Source: Candidatus Woesearchaeota archaeon (GTDB lineage: Archaea > Nanobdellota > Nanobdellia > SCGC-AAA011-G17 > JACPNG01). From it: 33,332 nt of DNA. Shown here piece after piece: positions 27,401 to 33,332 of this stretch. The position numbers and the translations under genes were made by a program. The stretch covers positions 1 through 33,332 of the forward strand of contig JAGVYI010000017.1 of the NCBI GenBank assembly GCA_018303365.1. The letters are read 5' to 3'. The notes below the pieces were generated by a model. That model did no database searches. It was given only the letters and a program-made list of their open reading frames with translations, and had not been told where the DNA came from. Position 1 is the first letter of the stretch. Every line of letters starts with the position of its first letter.

Positions 27401-29318
27401 CTTCATTTATATTGAGTTGACCATTTCCACAAGTTTGCGGCCTTCCAAGACATGATTCATGACTTACCTGCCTACAATCAGTAGTGCAGGTTAGCGAACC
27501 TCCTGCAAAACCAAGAGAAGCGCATGTTGCGCCTTCTCTAAATGCGTCACCGTCGCAGGCTTCTTCACCCTGTAATCCTGGCTGTGTGCCACAGGTTGAA
27601 ATTGGTTGAATCTGGGATATCGCAACTGTAACAGCATTTGAAACAGCGATTTCATCCAAATTTTCATTTAGAAGTACTGCTTCAAGACTCCATACTCCTG
27701 CTAAAGAGCTATCAATTATTTCTGTTGTTAAAGTTGCTGTGGCTGTTGTGCCTTGTGCCATGAAAGACCAATCACGTGTCGGAGTCTGCTGCAGAGGCTC
27801 TGTTAAGATAGCCTGCCTTGTGCAAGGTGGTCCCTGACATACCTTCCATCTTACCGACTCACCTTGAAGACTGTCGAGTCCTGTCGCGGTGATGGTTACA
27901 AAGGCTTGGTTTCCAACAAGAACGTTTGCTGGTTCTACTTGCAAATTAATGTTTTTCTCTGTTAAAACAGTAAATGTCCCTCTTTGACCGTGCTGGGTGC
28001 AAGTTGCACTCTGAACTGATTGCGAGTCTAGCATATCCTTATCACAAGCATAGATATAAAAAGGAATTTGCCCAATGTCCTCAGATGTTGTTTGATAATT
28101 CAATGAAATGCTGCTTTGTTTGGTACTGCCACTAACAAATAGGCCACAACCTGCTACAAAACGGTCTGTACTTTCAAAAGCTGTTCTCTGATTGAACAGA
28201 TTTCTACAAATATAGACAAAGGTATTTTGTTCTCCGGTTGTTTGCTGGACTGTAGCAGAAGGTACAATCTCAAAACCTACTGCCAAGCCAGACTCTGACG
28301 GCTGAACAACAACTCCTTCAATCCTTGGCAGCGTATTTTGAGATGCTATAAGTTGTCCAGTATTGCAAATCGCACTTATTTCCTGATTTTTATAATATTG
28401 GAAATAAGACTGCCCTTCTTTGAAATAACCAACAGAATAACCAGCACAGTTATAACCTAGTGGTGCGGTAAAGCTTAGCCTTTGGTTTGAAGGATTGTCA
28501 AATGAACCTGATTCATAATATTGGTATCTTTCTCGCGATGAAACCATACCTTCAGCCAGAGGAAAATCACATTTCCAAATGAGTGGAATACCTTGCAGAC
28601 TTACTTCAGTATCGGCTGATTGTCTAAACCCATCTCCAGGATATTGTATTTCCTGTGGGGCTGGACAATTGTTTTTTCCCCATAAGCGAAGGTTGCTCCC
28701 TGGAAGGTTTTCCTGTACACGCCCCCGAATTGTACCTGCGTTCGCCTGCACCGAGGTAGTTGGTTGCAGTGTTAATTCGGTGTCTGCAGAATTAACCGAT
28801 TGAATATTACAGATATTAAATTCCATAGACTGCCCTTGCTGCAGATTCCCGCTCTGAGGATTGATAATAAAACCACTTGCCGGACACGCTGGAGGCTGAA
28901 TAACTTGTGGCAAGTTGCAGCTTGTTTGTTTTATTACTGCATAAATCCCTCCTTCAATCACTGTTGCTGTTAGGAGGTTTGTCTCGGCGTTATTTTGTGT
29001 TTGTACTTCCTGCCACCTATCACCTGACCATTTAGCTATCTTGAGGTTTTCTTCACAAGCCACAGAAAAGCCTTCTGGATAACTGATGGTTATCTGTTGT
29101 GAGACGCAGTCTTCATAACGGTAGATGAGGTCCTTTGCCAGATTATTCTGGCAGGCAGAAGTTGGTATGCCCAAACTATTTACTCCATCACCATCAGAAT
29201 CTAAACTACAAAAGATTGCTTGCCTTTGACAGGTTGCACTATTTTGTGAGAATACAGAGGGGGCTCCTAACTGCAGACTAAATAAAATCAAAGCAGAGAT
29301 GAAAAGCAACCTTTTCAT
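24498..29318 (-). CDS. Giant cysteine-rich surface protein with Myxo-type disulfide repeats, MopE-like DNDCDG motifs, one C-terminal TM and a basic cytoplasmic tail
   Basis: 1606 aa; N-terminal signal peptide; four CGxG...ExCD...C Myxo-type modules; five DN(D/N)C(D/N)(G/N) motifs; CGDGFCDSGESSTCPQDC; TM VSVLAYVIPGIIIILGGIGYAIY; Lys-rich tail. Confidence 0.85.
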   Translation of the reverse strand: MKRLLFISALILFSLQLGAPSVFSQNSATCQRQAIFCSLDSDGDGVNSLGIPTSACQNNLAKDLIYRYEDCVSQQITISYPEGFSVACEENLKIAKWSGDRWQEVQTQNNAETNLLTATVIEGGIYAVIKQTSCNLPQVIQPPACPASGFIINPQSGNLQQGQSMEFNICNIQSVNSADTELTLQPTTSVQANAGTIRGRVQENLPGSNLRLWGKNNCPAPQEIQYPGDGFRQSADTEVSLQGIPLIWKCDFPLAEGMVSSRERYQYYESGSFDNPSNQRLSFTAPLGYNCAGYSVGYFKEGQSYFQYYKNQEISAICNTGQLIASQNTLPRIEGVVVQPSESGLAVGFEIVPSATVQQTTGEQNTFVYICRNLFNQRTAFESTDRFVAGCGLFVSGSTKQSSISLNYQTTSEDIGQIPFYIYACDKDMLDSQSVQSATCTQHGQRGTFTVLTEKNINLQVEPANVLVGNQAFVTITATGLDSLQGESVRWKVCQGPPCTRQAILTEPLQQTPTRDWSFMAQGTTATATLTTEIIDSSLAGVWSLEAVLLNENLDEIAVSNAVTVAISQIQPISTCGTQPGLQGEEACDGDAFREGATCASLGFAGGSLTCTTDCRQVSHESCLGRPQTCGNGQLNINEDCDVGENDNILLAFNQCRRLPDFEGGGGNLACNTQTCRFDTQGCFNSFCGGDPNLNTGEECDINSPAESCTIVQGYSSGEAGCFFNSCTLDWGTCQGRLQTCGDGNVDLGENCDGNNLREMTCTDFASYQSGTLNCNQDCHYDFSSCSETPDTMPPLITFEEPTPQDGETIEERQVTINVTLDEPATKVFLEWNHSTNFTMRRVNRFSYIATVTQLYIPSNSTYEYKVIARDLHENIGESEVRDVRIGTVISFASASASTCTNGQRRSCFPQAEDFSCTPDYTLGILPQQNQGCIVGTNISCPRQFGVCQGAFQTCIDANSDGVGEWGGCDYTTLQGHYANPATIGLGESNEVCGDFLDNDCDGSVDEICPCSGDNTIQCGSSVGACTVGIERCKSGQWGVCNLTGSTVPVPEYLSEENGPNNGIDNDCDGSVDEGLTCLVRYTVGTTRSCGESNTGICTQGVQTCTNQTYIGNVAWSICENAIMPATEAGRCDELDNNCDGAVDEGCSCGQNGTVRPCGTGIGICSPGQQVCTNGILSGCQGAVSPSAEVCTDSLDNNCNGAINEGCPCLVNGVIYAAGITPLRCSNQNGVCAGLNQTCANGVFQTCNFTSISSYAAHEQGSQLCEDNLDNDCNNRTDADDLKCRAGSSTTVCTDGTRINSCSTTRPQYCTSEGVLEERCSLCRCQTGFVCQPDGTCEQREQVAETPRQITQTIGPTCGDGFCDSGESSTCPQDCEVIAPAESGVSVLAYVIPGIIIILGGIGYAIYRNYNLRRERKTAAAKKQDLSNMIRSAPVVHRPMQGHKNLNELYEYIRLSLQRGKPEGTIRQEASSTGWLESEINGAIKKAGLIVERGKVLAKLEEYIVKSMEKGKKEVEIKTTLAKAGWKLSDILPALQRGKERLTGKAEQTKPRTYPEVSLDNEEKKENKKSQKKRNKLKTAMVKVGGKRERVLKTQLKKKKQPKKLK
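26388..26574. repeat. Copy 1 of a 187-nt near-identical segment shared with 33146-33332 (last 99 nt identical)
   Basis: Direct comparison: 26476-26574 equals 33234-33332 base for base; about 10 mismatches in the preceding 88 nt. Confidence 0.95.
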
Positions 29319-29319
29319 A

Positions 29320-29823
29320 CTAGCGAACCTCGTACATTATTGTAAACCTTTCTAGATTCTCTTGGAGATTGCCTTTTGTGATTGTAACTTGAAAACTCAT
29401 ATCAAATTCTATAAGGATTGGGTCTAATTCTTGTAGATTTACTGTTGGCTCTATATTTGCTGCGTGAGTTATGCTTATAGGCTGTAGCCCCGGTATTTTT
29501 TCATCAAAACAAAAAATTAGCTTTGTATTCTGATTTTCTTTTAGGTCGTATTCTATATTTTCTTTTAGAAACTGCCTTAACTGTTCTTGGTTCATTCCTA
29601 GAGAGGGGTTTGTAGTAATTTGTTGGCTTAGCTGTGTCGCGGCATAATCGCTTGCTCTTTGAAGACTTTCTCCCATACATTCAAGGACTATCCCATTTAT
29701 TTTAGCCTTTTCAAGTTCTGTTATTTGCTTCCTTTGAAAAAGACCAAAAAAAACCACTGCAAGAATCACAAGAAGCACTAAACCTAATATTACGAAAGTC
29801 GTTACCTGACCTCTTTTTCCCAT
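29320..29823 (-). CDS. Prepilin-like (KRGQ N-terminus) membrane-anchored protein
   Basis: 167 aa; MGKRGQVTTFVILGLVLLVILAVVFFGLF; ends 1 nt before the ATG of the giant surface protein. Confidence 0.7.
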   Translation of the reverse strand: MGKRGQVTTFVILGLVLLVILAVVFFGLFQRKQITELEKAKINGIVLECMGESLQRASDYAATQLSQQITTNPSLGMNQEQLRQFLKENIEYDLKENQNTKLIFCFDEKIPGLQPISITHAANIEPTVNLQELDPILIEFDMSFQVTITKGNLQENLERFTIMYEVR

Positions 29824-29926
29824 CCTTTCTGTTTTATAGGGACTTTCTATATAAATGTAACGCCAACTCCTGAGAAATTTTTTTCAGCAAAGTTTTAAAA
29901 ACGGGGTTCTTTTTATTTTCTTATTG

Positions 29927-30001
29927 GGGCCCGTAGCCTAGTCTGGATAGGGCGACTGCCTTCTAAGCAGTAGGTCGAGGGTTCAAATCCCTCCGGGCCC
30001 A
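29927..30001 (+). tRNA. tRNA-Arg (TCT)
   Basis: Acceptor GGGCCCG/CGGGCCC; anticodon arm ACTGC-CTTCTAA-GCAGT; T arm GAGGG-TTCAAAT-CCCTC; no encoded CCA. Confidence 0.95.
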
Positions 30002-30048
30002 TATTTTAGGAATTTTTATAAAGTTCTCTTTTAGAATTATATTTTATT

Positions 30049-30120
30049 GCAGGTGTGGCCAAGTGGTTAAGGCAAGAGGCTGCAACCCTCTGATCCCCGG
30101 TTCGAATCCGGGCACCTGCT
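30049..30120 (+). tRNA. tRNA-Cys (GCA)
   Basis: Acceptor GCAGGTG/CACCTGC with discriminator T; anticodon arm AGAGG-CTGCAAC-CCTCT; T arm CCCGG-TTCGAAT-CCGGG; no encoded CCA. Confidence 0.95.
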
Positions 30121-30128
30121 TTTACTCA

Positions 30129-31496
30129 CTAGCTCTCAGAAAATCCCTGAAAACCAGAACTAATTTCTCTATGAGAATTTCTTTGGGGTGATAGTCTTCC
30201 TTGAGCACCTTTTAGTGTTTCAAAGTAATCTGCAATAGCCTGGCTGTCTGTACCTAAGGTGATATCTGTTGAGCACCTTCCACGACTATAAAGTGACCCA
30301 TAGCCTTGTGAAGATAGTTCACTTCGCGACGGATTATTGTCGAGCCTTGTGCCTCTTGTTGGATTTGAACCTGAATCTTCTTCTTCTGCCCTTTGATATA
30401 CAAAGAAGTATTCTTCTCCACCCCTTACCCTTATTGCCTTTACCCTGTTTGCCCCAAGTCGCACCTTTTCATTAAAGAATATACCATCCTCAGATTGACG
30501 GTTGCTTGTTATAAGTGTTGTACCTATAACCTTATCATCACTCGTGGTTACAAGGGTGTTGCCAAAGGCTAAATATATTGAACCCACACAGTAATTTCCA
30601 TGACTTGACCTTTCTGGATTATCATAAAAAGGATTTGTATGATCTTTAAACCATATCAGCCCGTCTTCTGGAAACTGTAAGCTATAGATATCTGAACCAT
30701 ACCCAAAGGCTACATCGTAGTCTCCACTAGTGGTTGTAGAAAGCCTAAAAGTTGATGTCTTTGGACTTAAAGAGGTTGTATCTATGATAACTTGACCATG
30801 TGTACTTGTATCTTCCGGAACTGTTGGAACTTCTGCTGCGCTAGGGACAATTACAGTTATGTCATTGCTCCTTATAGGATTTGGCTGACCTTGCATGGCT
30901 GCTTCAAAATAGAGTGTTAAAGTTGCTACTTGTCCGAAAAGACGGCGTATTGGCTGAATTGCCCCCTGAACAAACCCTATGCATGAACCCCCTCCGTTAC
31001 ATGTTAGCTGCGTGTCTAAAAGAAATGATACTTCGGTTATAAAGCGACCTGATCCTTGATTAAAATCGCCTCTGATAGGGATTGTTATATCCCTCCATCC
31101 ATCCACGGCACTGTCTGTACCGAGGAAACTATCTACCCTTATTGTAAAGTCTACCTGCACTTCTTGACAATTCTGACCTTCAACTGAGAGGTAGACTTGT
31201 GCTCCTGAGGACACTTGTTCAGCTTGTGTTCCCTGACCTATTCTGATTATCTGGCCTTCCCCATCAACCACAACCCAACTGGCTGTTCCATCAATTAAGG
31301 TGCAACCAATTTCTCCTCCATCTTCTGGTGGGGCAGGAGAACCAGTTTGTAGAACTTCCTGAAAACCCACAGAACCAGGGGGACCATTTGTATAATCAAT
31401 AACGATTATTCCTTCCTGGGATTGGGCATAAGAGATACTTAAGGTAAACACTATTAAAAACAAGACCAGAATACCAAACATAATGTTTCTTTTCAT
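30129..31496 (-). CDS. Uncharacterised secreted protein
   Basis: 455 aa; signal peptide MKRNIMFGILVLFLIVFTLSISYAQ; no TM after it; ATGA overlap with the upstream MopE-like gene. Confidence 0.75.
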   Translation of the reverse strand: MKRNIMFGILVLFLIVFTLSISYAQSQEGIIVIDYTNGPPGSVGFQEVLQTGSPAPPEDGGEIGCTLIDGTASWVVVDGEGQIIRIGQGTQAEQVSSGAQVYLSVEGQNCQEVQVDFTIRVDSFLGTDSAVDGWRDITIPIRGDFNQGSGRFITEVSFLLDTQLTCNGGGSCIGFVQGAIQPIRRLFGQVATLTLYFEAAMQGQPNPIRSNDITVIVPSAAEVPTVPEDTSTHGQVIIDTTSLSPKTSTFRLSTTTSGDYDVAFGYGSDIYSLQFPEDGLIWFKDHTNPFYDNPERSSHGNYCVGSIYLAFGNTLVTTSDDKVIGTTLITSNRQSEDGIFFNEKVRLGANRVKAIRVRGGEEYFFVYQRAEEEDSGSNPTRGTRLDNNPSRSELSSQGYGSLYSRGRCSTDITLGTDSQAIADYFETLKGAQGRLSPQRNSHREISSGFQGFSES

Positions 31497-33332
31497 TTTC
31501 TTTTCTTTTGTTTACTCCCTTTTGTTTCCTTCTTTTGTTTTTTAGTTTCTTGCTTTTTTATATTCATTTGCTCTTCTTTTTTCTGAACAATCTTTGGTTG
31601 TTCTGAAAGTTTTGTCTGTTGTGGCTGCCTTATTGGAGGTACCCACTGATGAAATGGTCTTTGGGGTTGTGGCTGCTGAGGTCTTCTTTGAAGGTTAATT
31701 TTTGCTATTTGAATAGCCATATGCACCTCAAAGGGAGTCCAACCTGCTTTTAGCGTATCTCTCTTGATTGCTTCTTCTGCACCCCCCTTTTCCAGCCTTT
31801 TTCTGATGTAGGCATTAAGCTCCTGAACATTTTCGTGCGTTGCTGTAGGACGCTGTTGCACTGGTCTTTGTTGTGCAGAGGGTATTACCCTTAATGGCTG
31901 TTTTTTCCTTCTAAGATAATAATATGCTCCAAATACGCCTCCGATAACAAGTAGGATAATTATTAATACAAAGATTAACATCCCTGGACCATTACCTTCT
32001 CTTGAAACATCCTGGATATCAAGCAGACCATCTTGCAGTAAGGTTGGTTGTTCTTGGACCTGTTGAGTTGTTTGTATTGGTACCTGAGTTGCACAAGTTC
32101 CGTCTGCTTGCTGGGTCTGACCAGCTGGACAACCGCAGCGACCTGCATTGAAAATAAGTCGTCCGTCGCTACAGTAACGCGGCTTTGTTGTTGAACACTC
32201 TCCTTCACGCGTACCATCGGTACATGTTGTTCTAGATGTGCTTGGTGCCCGACACTCGCTGTCATCTGTATCTACATCTCCATCACAGTCATTATCTAAC
32301 AAATCTATGCAGCGACTTGCCCCTGTTTCTCTTGAAGCATAATCATCTAATGAATTAAAATTACAAACTTGCAGAACACCATTGTTACATGTCTGATTAA
32401 GCTCTGCACATACTCCTGTGTGATTTCCACAAGATACTGTTGTTATGCCTTCTGTATAATTAACTCCATTAACTATGCACGGACAACCTTCATCAATAGA
32501 ATTATCACAAGTGTCATCTAAACCATTGCCACATATCTCTGCTGATTTCGGGGTTACCGCTCCAGTGCAGGAATTACCCCACAGCCCTCCAGTGCAAGTT
32601 TGTACCCCTTGCGTACAAATCCCCTGTCCAGAACCACAAGTTCTGTTTGTTCCTTCTTCAACACACCCGCATCCCTCATCTACGACTCCATCACAGTCAT
32701 TGTCAAGACCGTTGTTACAAGTAAGACCAAGCAGCTCATTTTGTGGAAGCACATTTCCCTCACAGGTTGACCAAGCTTTATTTCCAAGGTAAGTCTGATT
32801 TGTACAGGTCTGAATGCCCTGTGTACATGCTCCTATGTTTGTTCCGCATGTGCGAGTCTGACCTATCTGGAAAGTTGCGCATGAAACCCCTTCGTCGATA
32901 GCACCATCGCAATTATTGTCTGAACTATCTGCTATTTCCGGTCTTGGTTGCACTGCTGATGTGAAATTACACAGTCCCAAAGTGGGAGGTGTTCCTTGTT
33001 CACAACGCTGTATGCCTAATGTGCATGCACCCACAACAGAACCACACGGGATTGTTTCTCCCAATGTACAAGTTCTTCCTTCATCTATTGAACCATCACA
33101 ATCATTATCTAATAAGTCTGCAAGGTTTGTTTCTGGTCCTGCTTGATGCCCTTGGAGGGTTGTGTAATCACAGCCTGGCCATTCACCCACGCCGTCACTG
33201 TTTGCATCAATGCATATTTGGGATGAGCCTTGGCATACGCCGAACTGGCGCGGACATGAAATGTTTGTGCCAACAATACAACCCTGATTTTGTTGTGGCA
33301 ATATCCCTAAAGTATAGTCTGGAGTGCAACTA
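31493..33332 (-). CDS. Second MopE-like cysteine-rich single-TM surface protein (5' end outside window)
   Basis: Frame open to the window edge (...SCTPDYTLGILPQQNQGC), so the track start at 33301 is an internal TTG. Repeated DNDCDG-type motifs; TM MLIFVLIIILLVIGGVFGAYYYL; Lys-rich tail. Homologous to the 24498-29318 product. Confidence 0.85.
   Translation of the reverse strand, partial: SCTPDYTLGILPQQNQGCIVGTNISCPRQFGVCQGSSQICIDANSDGVGEWPGCDYTTLQGHQAGPETNLADLLDNDCDGSIDEGRTCTLGETIPCGSVVGACTLGIQRCEQGTPPTLGLCNFTSAVQPRPEIADSSDNNCDGAIDEGVSCATFQIGQTRTCGTNIGACTQGIQTCTNQTYLGNKAWSTCEGNVLPQNELLGLTCNNGLDNDCDGVVDEGCGCVEEGTNRTCGSGQGICTQGVQTCTGGLWGNSCTGAVTPKSAEICGNGLDDTCDNSIDEGCPCIVNGVNYTEGITTVSCGNHTGVCAELNQTCNNGVLQVCNFNSLDDYASRETGASRCIDLLDNDCDGDVDTDDSECRAPSTSRTTCTDGTREGECSTTKPRYCSDGRLIFNAGRCGCPAGQTQQADGTCATQVPIQTTQQVQEQPTLLQDGLLDIQDVSREGNGPGMLIFVLIIILLVIGGVFGAYYYLRRKKQPLRVIPSAQQRPVQQRPTATHENVQELNAYIRKRLEKGGAEEAIKRDTLKAGWTPFEVHMAIQIAKINLQRRPQQPQPQRPFHQWVPPIRQPQQTKLSEQPKIVQKKEEQMNIKKQETKKQKKETKGSKQKKRK
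33146..33332. repeat. Copy 2 of the 187-nt near-identical segment, ending at the window edge
   Basis: See copy 1; perfect identity begins right after an A/G mismatch and runs to the last base. Confidence 0.95.

Noticed and set aside
29927-30120. tRNA pair as an integration (att) site for a mobile element
   Set aside because: No integrase and no visible duplicate of a tRNA 3' end nearby.

Overview
The window looks archaeal and probably DPANN, Woesearchaeota/Pacearchaeota-like. The lineage is inferred from gene content and was not verified. About 24 kb is dense housekeeping sequence: tldD/tldE, a DUF1385 (YqhQ-like) protein, a taw3-gatB-gatA-gatC-aspS-translin operon, an Nre-type repair protein, TFE, archaeal alaS, ppa, a double-HTH Lrp/AsnC-like regulator and archaeal leuS. 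The less ordinary parts are: (i) a three-gene cassette at 4862-6915, with a small membrane-anchored protein and two paralogous ExeA/AAA-like ATPases; (ii) a surface-protein locus at 24498-33332, with two paralogous cysteine-rich, single-pass MopE/Myxo-repeat proteins, a KRGQ prepilin-like protein, a secreted protein and two tRNAs (Arg-TCT, Cys-GCA); (iii) an AT-rich island at about 18.97-21.75 kb with orphan genes; (iv) a coiled-coil orphan pair at 14537-15369. Most operon-leading genes have a TATA-like box about 25-28 nt before the start codon, which suggests leaderless transcripts. The window ends exactly at the end of a 99-nt perfect repeat of an internal segment, so the right edge may be an assembly break.
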